A stretch of DNA of 5,831 nucleotides from positions 8,464 through 14,294 of the forward strand of contig PLYB01000314.1 of assembly GCA_003151655.1 (NCBI GenBank). Direction: 5' to 3'. Below, piece after piece: positions 1 to 5,412 of this stretch. Numbering within the stretch: position 1 is the first letter of the stretch; the number at the start of each line of letters is the position of its first letter. The notes under the pieces were generated by a model that worked only from the letters and a program-made list of their open reading frames with translations, made no database searches and was not told the origin of the DNA. A program made the position numbers and the translations under genes. Source of the DNA: Gallionellaceae bacterium. Its GTDB lineage: Bacteria > Pseudomonadota > Gammaproteobacteria > Burkholderiales > Gallionellaceae.

Positions 1-17
1 GGGGTCGCCTTCTTTTT

Positions 18-53
18 GGTTACTTTGTCTTGGCGAAGCAAGAAAAAGTGACC
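18..53. repeat. Imperfect inverted repeat (15-bp arms), dispersed-repeat type
   Basis: The arms at 18-32 and 39-53 pair at 13 of 15 positions (one further position can form a G-U pair) around a 6-nt loop, GCGAAG. The + strand can be read as a short run of codons, but it reaches a stop quickly and has no start. Palindromes of this appearance, with a TTTTTGGTTACTTT-like core, occur between genes in many proteobacteria; that statement comes from general knowledge and was not searched. No function can be assigned. The stretch could be the edge of a larger element, because the window begins only 17 bases before it. Confidence 0.65.
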
Positions 54-57
54 AGTT

Positions 58-74
58 GCCGGTCTGCCACCGGC
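58..74. repeat. Short perfect hairpin, 6-bp arms
   Basis: GCCGGT (58-63) pairs with ACCGGC (69-74) around the 5-nt loop CTGCC. It lies 4 bp after the larger inverted repeat and 18 bp before the next palindrome, so the three look like parts of one composite intergenic repeat. No T-run follows at a distance expected for an intrinsic terminator. Confidence 0.5.
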
Positions 75-92
75 GAAGTTGATTTTTAAAAA

Positions 93-111
93 GGGCGTAT
101 GCCATACGCCC
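93..111. repeat. Perfect 9-bp-arm palindrome (GGGCGTATG/CATACGCCC)
   Basis: GGGCGTATG (93-101) and CATACGCCC (103-111) are exact inverse complements around a single central C. They are preceded by the self-complementary TTTTTAAAAA (83-92) and followed by CTACA. Similar GGGGCG...CGCCCC palindromes flanked by TAC are a familiar dispersed intergenic repeat in environmental proteobacteria (general knowledge). The stretch 112-158 holds nothing else I can identify. Confidence 0.6.
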
Positions 112-158
112 CTACACATTCCCAACGATGTTGATCTTGATTGTTGGATAGATTAACG

Positions 159-201
159 CACCCCATCCCCGCCCTAGCCCTCCCCTTGAAAGGGAGGGAA
201 C
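159..201. repeat. 43-bp direct repeat, copy 1, with hairpin after yafQ
   Basis: This block is C-rich on the + strand and matches 862-904 at 42 of 43 positions; the only difference is G171 versus A874. Its right half forms a hairpin with 7-bp arms, CCCTCCC (178-184) and GGGAGGG (192-198). It ends 9 bp past the yafQ stop in the direction of transcription, so the hairpin would lie in the mRNA 3' end. It has no U-run on the transcript strand, so it is not a canonical intrinsic terminator, though it could protect the 3' end or stall polymerase. Confidence 0.8.
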
Positions 202-210
202 TGTCAGAGA

Positions 211-540
211 TCATTCAAAAAGTTCTGCATGCGTCCCCGCGCGCACAAAGTTAACCAACTCATTAGCCCCGCTACCATGCAATTGATAGATCAACAGAAA
301 ATCACCTCCAATATGGCACTCACGATGATCAGCCCAGTCTCCTTTGAGGGGATGATCCAGCCACTCCGGACCGAAAGGATTTTCGTTGCTGATGAGTATC
401 AACATGGCTTCTTTGAGGCGCTTCATGTCGTAGCGCCCAGACTCTGATAGTCGAGCCCAGTCTTTGATGAACTTTTTCGTATGGTCGAATATGCGAGGAA
501 GTGAAGTGCGCTTACTGCTTGCTGTTTTTTTCGAGGTCAT
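211..540 (-). CDS. yafQ: YafQ-family type II toxin, mRNA interferase (RelE/ParE fold)
   Basis: This 109-residue protein is the toxin partner of the antitoxin encoded just upstream. YafQ-family toxins are ribosome-dependent endoribonucleases that cut mRNA in the A site. Compared from memory with E. coli YafQ, the catalytic positions are retained: H63 in DHPLKG (E. coli H50), H76 in HRECH (H63), D80 (D67), H104 in GTHAELF (H87) and F108 (F91). The E. coli W68 position is F81 here. The protein is longer than E. coli YafQ (92 aa) because of a basic, Ser/Thr-rich N-terminal extension of about 15 residues. The ATG at 540 is chosen because AGGAG lies 7 nt upstream; an in-frame ATG at 564 lies deeper inside the antitoxin gene without such a site. 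The gene overlaps the antitoxin by 29 nt, implying coupled translation. Family assignment is strong; activity is inferred. Confidence 0.9.
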   Translation of the reverse strand: MTSKKTASSKRTSLPRIFDHTKKFIKDWARLSESGRYDMKRLKEAMLILISNENPFGPEWLDHPLKGDWADHRECHIGGDFLLIYQLHGSGANELVNFVRAGTHAELFE

Positions 541-790
541 CGAACAGCTCCTGTGCCGTAGCATAACGAGCCCGATGTGTACGAATCATGGCACGCGATT
601 CTTCCATTGCAGCACGTGTTTCAGCATTCGGCACTTTGAGTTCGAGGGGCAACGCCTGCTCCGCCACTACCCTTTTCAGGAACAGCCTTACCGCATCCGA
701 AACGGACAGCCCCATCGCCTCAAGCGCTTCAGTTGCTTGCGCCTTAACTTCATTATCAACACGCACATGAATCATTGTTGAAGAGGTCAT
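512..790 (-). CDS. dinJ: RelB/DinJ-family antitoxin (ribbon-helix-helix)
   Basis: This 92-residue antitoxin should bind and neutralise the YafQ-type toxin and, as a ribbon-helix-helix dimer, repress its own operon. The N-terminus, MIHVRVDNEVKAQA (about residues 6-19), is the beta strand plus first helix. GLSVSDAVRLFLKRV (about 27-41) is the second helix region, followed by the typical ALPLEL turn (46-51). The C-terminal part ends in ATAQELFDDLEK, resembling the DADDLFDKL end of E. coli DinJ, which wraps the toxin. The ATG at 790 is preferred because GGGAG lies 6 nt upstream. The in-frame ATG at 796 directly abuts that site and would add only two residues. The gene comes first in the operon and overlaps the toxin by 29 nt. 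Other RelB-family names are possible, but the YafQ-type partner supports DinJ. Confidence 0.9.
   Translation of the reverse strand: MTSSTMIHVRVDNEVKAQATEALEAMGLSVSDAVRLFLKRVVAEQALPLELKVPNAETRAAMEESRAMIRTHRARYATAQELFDDLEKNSKQ
548..552 (-). promoter_or_regulatory. Ribosome binding site that fixes the yafQ start
   Basis: The transcript strand reads AGGAG here, 7 nt before the ATG at 540. It lies inside the antitoxin coding region, so ribosomes finishing the antitoxin pass directly over the toxin start. It favours the 109-residue toxin over the longer reading frame starting at 564. Confidence 0.7.
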
Positions 791-796
791 TTCCAT

Positions 797-801
797 CTCC
801 C
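797..801 (-). promoter_or_regulatory. Ribosome binding site of the antitoxin
   Basis: GGGAG on the transcript strand lies 6 nt before the ATG at 790 and immediately before the ATG at 796. The spacing decides for the 790 start. Confidence 0.6.
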
Positions 802-817
802 GGTCAGTGAACTAGAG

Positions 818-846
818 CCATTGTATCTCAATTGAGATTTCAATGG
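818..846 (-). promoter_or_regulatory. Palindromic operator over the toxin-antitoxin promoter
   Basis: The core ATCTCAATTGAGAT (825-838) is a perfect 14-bp palindrome. It is flanked by a second inverted pair, CCATTG (818-823) and CAATGG (841-846), giving a nested dyad of 29 bp. On the minus strand TACAAT (revcomp of 820-825) is a good -10 hexamer overlapping the dyad edge. No convincing -35 lies 16-18 bp upstream; TTGAAA (838-843) is only 12 bp away. Position and symmetry fit autorepression by the antitoxin and toxin-antitoxin complex, as known for RelB/DinJ systems. The dyad is seen directly; its role as operator is inferred. Confidence 0.7.
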
Positions 847-861
847 TTGAGCAGCTTTCCT

Positions 862-904
862 CACCCCATCCCCACCCTAGCCCTCCCCTTGAAAGGGAGG
901 GAAC
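862..904. repeat. 43-bp direct repeat, copy 2, with hairpin after the DUF815 gene
   Basis: This copy is identical to 159-201 apart from A874. The hairpin arms are CCCTCCC (881-887) and GGGAGGG (895-901) with a 7-nt loop. It begins 4 bp beyond the stop codon of the DUF815-type ATPase in the direction of transcription and lies upstream of the toxin-antitoxin promoter. It may mark the mRNA 3' end of the upstream operon, although no U-run follows. Both copies have the same orientation and lie on either side of the toxin-antitoxin operon. Confidence 0.8.
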
Positions 905-908
905 GGTA

Positions 909-1766
909 TTAATTTCTCCCGCACCAATCCTTGGCAAACTGCCCCGCCACTCTGCCGCTGCGTGAACCTCTCATCAGCGACCACTGCAACGCTGCTGTGC
1001 GCACGTCATCTGTAAGCCCCTGCTTCCAGCCGTGATGTGCCAGCCAATGTGCGGCCACGTCTAGATACTCATCCTGCGAAAACGGGTAGAACGAAATCCA
1101 TAGCCCGAATCTCTCGGACAGGGACACTTTTTCTTCCACGCTTTCTGCCGGATGGACTTCGTCGCCGACGTGTTTGGTGGCGAGGTTGTCTTGCATGTAG
1201 TCCGGCATCAGGTGGCGGCGGTTGGAGGTGGAGTAGATGAGCAGGTTGTCGGAGAAAGCGACCAGGTCGCCGTCCAGCGCGGCTTTGAGTGCTTGGTAGC
1301 CGGGTTCATCGGAACTGAAGGAAAGATCGTCGCAATATAAAATGAAGCGTTCGGCGCGCCCCTGCACCAGCCCGACGATGTGCGACAGATCGACCAAGCC
1401 TTGTTTGTCGATCTGGATCACACGCAATCCTTGCCCGGCGAATTCATTCAACAAGGCTTTGACCAAGGACGATTTGCCGGTGCCGCGTGCGCCGGAAAGC
1501 AGCACGTTGTTGGCCGTGCCTCCGCGCACGAATTGCAGGGTGTTTTGCTGAATGCGTTGTTTCTGATCTTCGATGCCGAATAAATCGTCGAGGGCGATAC
1601 GCTGAAAATTCGGCACGGGATGCAAGCTGCGTTGCTGATGATCCCAACGGAAAGCGGCGGCAGCTTGCCAATCCGGCGCTTGCGGCTGCACGCCGGGCAA
1701 CACGTTTTCCAAACGGGCGAGCAAGCCTTCGGCACGGGTGAGGAAGTGGTCGAGTTTATCCATCAT
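909..1766 (-). CDS. DUF815-type AAA/P-loop ATP-binding protein
   Basis: This 285-residue, probably cytosolic protein has a clear nucleotide-binding core. It contains a Walker A motif GARGTGKSS (92-100, Lys98), a Walker B segment FILYCDDLSF (141-150, Asp146/Asp147) and a sensor-1-like YSTSNRR (178-184, Asn182). The conserved block SERFGLWISFYPF (217-229) and a basic SRSGR (268-272) that could serve as arginine finger or sensor 2 follow. These features, with the roughly 285-aa length, match the DUF815 family, whose biochemical role is not established to my knowledge. In several betaproteobacteria the gene lies near argJ, as here. The ATG at 1766 (GAAG 8 nt upstream) is preferred; ATG 1763 and TTG 1784 are alternatives, and the TTG also has a GAAG 6 nt upstream. 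It starts 39 bp after the hybrid kinase and may be co-transcribed with it. No frameshift is seen. Confidence 0.85.
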   Translation of the reverse strand: MMDKLDHFLTRAEGLLARLENVLPGVQPQAPDWQAAAAFRWDHQQRSLHPVPNFQRIALDDLFGIEDQKQRIQQNTLQFVRGGTANNVLLSGARGTGKSSLVKALLNEFAGQGLRVIQIDKQGLVDLSHIVGLVQGRAERFILYCDDLSFSSDEPGYQALKAALDGDLVAFSDNLLIYSTSNRRHLMPDYMQDNLATKHVGDEVHPAESVEEKVSLSERFGLWISFYPFSQDEYLDVAAHWLAHHGWKQGLTDDVRTAALQWSLMRGSRSGRVAGQFAKDWCGRN

Positions 1767-1805
1767 CAAATAATCTTCATTCAATTTTATCTTCGGTTGA
1801 TCTGC

Positions 1806-4073
1806 TCATCTGGGTTTGGGGTGTCGCGAGCGCCTCTTCAATTCGAACAACACCAGTGAGTGCAATTTGGCAGCTTTTACCGGTTTGTGCATCATGTGCC
1901 ACCCTTGTACTTGAGCATCTTTCATAATCTCGGGGGCAGTGTCTCCGCTAACCAGTATGCAGGGTAGTTTTCTGCCATAGAACTGCTCTGCCGCCTGGAT
2001 AACGAGAGGCGCAGTGCCGTCCGGCAGACGGTAATCGCAAATCAGCAGATCCGCGCTGAACAGCGGAAACAGTTGTTGCGCCTGCGCCAGCGAAGCAGCC
2101 GCCTCCACTTCGTATCCCCATGATGCGAGCAACTGCCGGGTGCTGGCCTGCACCAGCGGGTCATCTTCCACAACCAATACCCGCGCAGGAAGGAACTCTT
2201 CTTTTTCCGCTTTATCCGGCGCGAATCCTCCGCTCAATGTTGTGACAGATAAGGTGTGCACCGCTGCATCGAACAATGGAATTTCAACGGCGAACACCGA
2301 ACCCTTGCCTGGCATCGAGCGCAAGTCGAGCGGGCATTGCAACAAGTTGCATAAGCGCTGCACAATGGACAATCCGAGTCCCAATCCTTTTTCGCGGGAA
2401 CGCTCGACATTCCCCAGTTGCACGAACTCGCGGAAGATGTCTTGTTGTTTGTCGAGCGGGATGCCGATGCCGTTGTCGCGAATTTCGATGCGCAGCCGTT
2501 GACCGCGCCTGCGGCTGGTCAGCAGCACTCGTCCGCCTTGCGGGGTATAGCGTATGGCGTTACCGAGCAGATTGAGCAGAATACGTTCGAGCAAGACCAA
2601 ATCACTTTCTACATGCGCCGAGCAGGGACGCACTTTCAGGATTACGCCATGTTTCGCCGCCAGCGGAACATATTCCTGTTCCATTCGATCCAGTAAATCA
2701 GCAATAGGGAATGGCCGGATAAAGCTCCTGATCAGTCCGGCATCCAGTTTGGAAACATCCAACAGCGAGTCCAGCAAGCTGGACATAGCATTTACCGACT
2801 CATCGATTAATTTCACCAATTTGACCTGTTGCGGCATAGTCACCTGCGCCTGCAACTCTCCCACGAACAAGCCCAATGCATGCATAGGCTGACGCAAGTC
2901 ATGGCTTGCAGCCGCCAAAAAACGGCTCTTATCAAAACTATCGGTAATCGCTTTTTCTTTCTCTTTGCGCAACTGTTCAAACTGGCGTGCAAGTACCAAT
3001 GCCAACAGCAGCGCTTCAACCGTGACCGCAAGCAGCCCGAGGTGTTCAACATAGAACGTATAAATACCACTCAAACCATTCAGGATGATCGATAGTGTTC
3101 CCAGCATAAAGAAAACGATCACCGCGACCAGATACATCTTGGCTGATGGCTGTCCCTGCCTTGCGCGCACGATACCGGCACCCAAGCCGAAGCTGAGAAA
3201 CAACCCCACCCCCAGACGATCAAACTCCAGCGACCAGTTGGGTTTGATCAGGGCCAACAAGATAAAAAGCATAAACAAAATAACCAGTGCCGCGCCGATC
3301 CGATACAGGCGGGGAGCGGTATTTTTCGTAATGTCCAGCAAGCGCGCCACGAAAAATACATAGGCAATGTTGGAGAACAGGATGGGCAGGCTGATGAGAT
3401 AGAACCAATGCATGCCGAATAGTTCCGGATAAACCAGCAATGCGGTGCCGTTATAAAGCAGATTCCCCAGAATGAACAACACATACAGAATGTCGGTCAC
3501 ATTGCGCCTTATTACCGCAAGTGCCGTATAGTAGAACGCGAGTCCCAGCAATAAACCAAGGCAGAGTAACACCAACGCATTCCCCGGCTTAATCGCCTGC
3601 CGGTAATGCTCCTGTGTATCCAGATAGGGCTCCGGTTGCGCCAGCAAAAATGGCGACTCAATTTCGCTGTCGAGATGGTAATGCCCGAAGGGAAGTGTCA
3701 ACTCCCGACCATGACGCAAGAAAAATGGATTCGACGATTCACTTTGAATGCCACCTTCCATCTCGGCCATCAACTGGCCGAGATCATTAAATATGCGGTG
3801 ATGGAACCGGCCGATGACACTTGAGTTTTTGAAATCCACCACCAGCATTTCGTTTTGTGTGATCTCGAAATCCGCCCGATACAAAAAATGCCCGCCGGTA
3901 ACTTCCGGTTGTTGAATTGGAATCAGGCCAGCCTCATCCGTGCCGGTGTTTTTCCATTCAGCGGATACATGGAACCATTTTCCATTGAGACTTAGCTGCT
4001 GCGCTTGGCACGGTTGCCACAGAGATAGCGAAAGCAGTAGCGCCGTGACGGCTAGAACAAGTTTGCTGGACAC
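1806..4073 (-). CDS. Hybrid sensor histidine kinase with 7TMR-DISM sensor and C-terminal receiver
   Basis: This 755-residue inner-membrane kinase has a signal peptide (1-24, likely cleaved after CQA). A periplasmic domain (about 25-160) fits the 7TMR-DISM extracellular type, which in other proteins is thought to bind carbohydrate-like ligands. Seven membrane segments span about 165-362, followed by a charged helical linker (364-384). The HisKA H-box SHDLRQP has phospho-acceptor His391. The HATPase domain shows an N-box with Asn501/Asn505, G1 DNGIG (533-537), an F-box near 546-550 and G2 GLGLGLS (563-569). A 30-residue linker leads to a receiver (631-745) with acidic pocket Glu636/Asp637/Asp638, phospho-acceptor Asp680, Ser709 and Lys730. 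All key residues are present, so it should be active. There is no DNA-binding output domain, and no partner regulator lies in the window. The start is GTG at 4073 with no clear Shine-Dalgarno, 20 bp after the membrane-protein stop, suggesting coupled translation. The ligand is unknown. Confidence 0.92.
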   Translation of the reverse strand: MSSKLVLAVTALLLSLSLWQPCQAQQLSLNGKWFHVSAEWKNTGTDEAGLIPIQQPEVTGGHFLYRADFEITQNEMLVVDFKNSSVIGRFHHRIFNDLGQLMAEMEGGIQSESSNPFFLRHGRELTLPFGHYHLDSEIESPFLLAQPEPYLDTQEHYRQAIKPGNALVLLCLGLLLGLAFYYTALAVIRRNVTDILYVLFILGNLLYNGTALLVYPELFGMHWFYLISLPILFSNIAYVFFVARLLDITKNTAPRLYRIGAALVILFMLFILLALIKPNWSLEFDRLGVGLFLSFGLGAGIVRARQGQPSAKMYLVAVIVFFMLGTLSIILNGLSGIYTFYVEHLGLLAVTVEALLLALVLARQFEQLRKEKEKAITDSFDKSRFLAAASHDLRQPMHALGLFVGELQAQVTMPQQVKLVKLIDESVNAMSSLLDSLLDVSKLDAGLIRSFIRPFPIADLLDRMEQEYVPLAAKHGVILKVRPCSAHVESDLVLLERILLNLLGNAIRYTPQGGRVLLTSRRRGQRLRIEIRDNGIGIPLDKQQDIFREFVQLGNVERSREKGLGLGLSIVQRLCNLLQCPLDLRSMPGKGSVFAVEIPLFDAAVHTLSVTTLSGGFAPDKAEKEEFLPARVLVVEDDPLVQASTRQLLASWGYEVEAAASLAQAQQLFPLFSADLLICDYRLPDGTAPLVIQAAEQFYGRKLPCILVSGDTAPEIMKDAQVQGWHMMHKPVKAAKLHSLVLFELKRRSRHPKPR

Positions 4074-4093
4074 GATGAGGATTGGTAATCGGT

Positions 4094-5278
4094 TTATTGC
4101 TCGCTAGCGGGCGGGTATTTTATATTACCAAAATCGGAACTAAATCCGAACAATTTTCCCGTCCAGATGAAAAACACCCATACCAAAATACCGAAAGGCA
4201 GGTAGCCGAAATAGCCCAGTAGCGGCATCTCGGAAAAGAGGTGAATGACATTGACGTAGGGCACGTCGTAAATCCAATAGTTGGGGTTGGTTGCAAAAGG
4301 AGGAACAACATGCGATATCGGATTGATATTTTCGCTGCCGTGGTTCCACATTTCCCAGAAAATTCCGTTACACAACGAGGAAATCGCCACCAGCAGAATA
4401 GGGCTCCAATTGCCCTGTGCCATGGCGGTAAATGGAGTCCAGATATTTTTGCGGACAAGCTGCCCCGCCAGCACGATCAACGGACCAACCCACATCGCCC
4501 AGAACAAGGGATAAGGAAAAAATACGGTGGCCGCGATTAATGCCAGCCCTCCCCACAGCATCAGGTTGCCGGGAAGTGCCAGCTTCGGGCCATCGCTATA
4601 TTTTACGGACAATGCGGGGAAGGTCATCAGCAATGTGTACCACTCGAAAATGGCCGGCCATACGGTGGTGTAGGCAATCAGGAACAGCGACACAATGGTG
4701 GCATGTGAAAGCGCCGCCATGTGGCCGTTGGGGTAGTACCAGTTGGAAAGCACAAAGTAATCGAAGTATTCGAAAAATAGCCAACCCGCAACCGACACGA
4801 GCGCGCAGATCAAAAAGGTTTTGGGTTTACTTGCCAGAAAGGAATTTCCGCCGCTACGGCTATAGGTCAGTCCGTCAAGCGCCAGAATAAATCCCCACCA
4901 CATCGGGGAGAAAGCGTAATAGACCAAATCGCCAAAGGCAGTCACGCGTGCCCACATCAGCCACCAGAAAAACACAGTCAACACAGTACCGATCCAGAAC
5001 CAGAACGGTAGCTTGATTGTCGGCACTGGCGCAGGCGGCGTTACCGGTTTAAAACCAAACAGGCTAGGGTAGAGCAACAAGGCGGTTATCACCAGACATA
5101 CCAGCCCGATCAAACAGAATACCAGTAGATTAAATCCCGGTGCACCGGGAATTTGCTCGGGTGGGAACGCGCCAAATTTTGGTGGCTGATGGTCGACCGG
5201 ATAAGCGAACCATGCCGCAATCAACGGCACCAACAGGCAGGCGAGGAATGGCCAGATCAAAGCAAGTTTCAGTCGCAT
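4094..5278 (-). CDS. Uncharacterised polytopic membrane protein
   Basis: I do not recognise this 394-residue protein with certainty. It is very rich in Trp, Phe, Tyr and Pro and shows about nine to ten hydrophobic segments (roughly 3-25, 50-71, 92-110, 118-135, 154-175, 194-216, 238-256, 257-274, 292-310 and 358-374). Two acidic/aromatic motifs resemble each other: GWLFFEYFD...NWYY (165-182) and NGIFWEMWN...YWIYD (304-338). A third glutamate is in IFEWY (210-214), and a fourth lies in LFSEMPLLGYFGYLPFG (347-363). Such buried Glu/Asp and aromatic patterns suggest an enzyme or binding pocket in the membrane; a faint likeness to lycopene-cyclase-type motifs is too weak to name it. The ATG at 5278 has CAAGG upstream with 8-nt spacing and precedes a basic start MRLK; a TTG at 5305 is less likely. 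It has its own promoter and lies 20 bp before the hybrid kinase, so a linked signalling role is plausible. Confidence 0.8.
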   Translation of the reverse strand: MRLKLALIWPFLACLLVPLIAAWFAYPVDHQPPKFGAFPPEQIPGAPGFNLLVFCLIGLVCLVITALLLYPSLFGFKPVTPPAPVPTIKLPFWFWIGTVLTVFFWWLMWARVTAFGDLVYYAFSPMWWGFILALDGLTYSRSGGNSFLASKPKTFLICALVSVAGWLFFEYFDYFVLSNWYYPNGHMAALSHATIVSLFLIAYTTVWPAIFEWYTLLMTFPALSVKYSDGPKLALPGNLMLWGGLALIAATVFFPYPLFWAMWVGPLIVLAGQLVRKNIWTPFTAMAQGNWSPILLVAISSLCNGIFWEMWNHGSENINPISHVVPPFATNPNYWIYDVPYVNVIHLFSEMPLLGYFGYLPFGILVWVFFIWTGKLFGFSSDFGNIKYPPASEQ

Positions 5279-5286
5279 AATGGTAA

Positions 5287-5291
5287 CCTTG
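5287..5291 (-). promoter_or_regulatory. Ribosome binding site of the membrane-protein gene
   Basis: CAAGG on the transcript strand lies 8 nt before the ATG at 5278. It supports that start over the in-frame TTG at 5305, which would add nine residues ahead of the first membrane segment. Confidence 0.5.
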
Positions 5292-5326
5292 ATTACACTT
5301 CCCAAACGTCAAGAAACATTGCGATG

Positions 5327-5355
5327 ACTATATCCACAAAGCCTGCGTCCGTCCA
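5327..5355 (-). promoter_or_regulatory. Candidate sigma-70 promoter for the membrane protein-kinase unit
   Basis: The minus strand carries TGGACG (revcomp of 5350-5355; 4 of 6 to the -35 consensus) and TATAGT (revcomp of 5327-5332; 5 of 6 to the -10 consensus) separated by exactly 17 bp. Transcription would begin near 5320 and give a leader of about 42 nt before the ATG at 5278. It would allow the two-gene unit to be expressed separately from argJ. Found by eye, with no experimental support. Confidence 0.5.
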
Positions 5356-5374
5356 CCTGGCAAAGTTGCTAGGT
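5355..5374. promoter_or_regulatory. 20-bp imperfect dyad touching the -35 box
   Basis: On the minus strand ACCTAGCA pairs with TGCCAGGT around ACTT, with one A-C mismatch. Its end coincides with the -35 hexamer at 5350-5355, the position of many activator or repressor sites. It could also fold as an RNA hairpin in argJ read-through, but the transcript strand has no following U-run there. A transcription-factor site is the likelier reading; the factor is unknown. Confidence 0.4.
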
Positions 5375-5392
5375 TTTCAATCTAACGGTCAT

Positions 5393-5404
5393 GGCAAGTG
5401 TGCC
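5393..5404. repeat. Small hairpin after argJ
   Basis: GGCA and TGCC (5393-5396 and 5401-5404) form a 4-bp stem with a 4-nt loop, starting 8 bp past the argJ stop on the transcript. It is weak and lacks a U-run, so termination here is doubtful and argJ read-through into the next gene remains possible. Confidence 0.2.
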
Positions 5405-5412
5405 GCCCCAAA

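Noticed and set aside
1..50. Coding fragment at the left edge on the + strand (frame reading FFLVTLSWRSKKK)
   Set aside because: It ends at a stop within 50 bases and coincides with an inverted repeat widely seen between genes, so it is not treated as a truncated protein gene.
178..198. Hairpin as a classical intrinsic terminator of the toxin-antitoxin operon
   Set aside because: The stem is GC-rich but no U-run follows on the transcript strand; it is annotated as part of a repeat instead.
464..781. + strand frame of 105 codons across the toxin-antitoxin genes
   Set aside because: It is opposite two well-supported genes, has no matching family features and no ribosome site that stands out.
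1784..1812. TAAAAT as a -10 box for a separate promoter of the DUF815 gene
   Set aside because: No -35-like hexamer lies 16-18 bp upstream, and the implied leader would be only about 10 nt, removing the ribosome site.
2140..2502. 120-codon open frame on the + strand
   Set aside because: It is antisense to the HATPase-receiver part of the hybrid kinase, whose motifs are intact. The frame has low-complexity Ser/Asn/Thr content and no family likeness.
4432..4890. 152-codon open frame on the + strand
   Set aside because: It lies wholly antisense to the membrane-protein gene, has an Arg/Pro/Ser-rich composition typical of a shadow frame, and shows no recognisable motif.
5279..5412. Possible riboswitch (c-di-GMP-like GGACGCA segment) between argJ and the membrane gene
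   Set aside because: Only a short stretch resembles the GEMM core. The conserved partner segments and stems are not in order, and the stretch is better explained as a promoter with a dyad.
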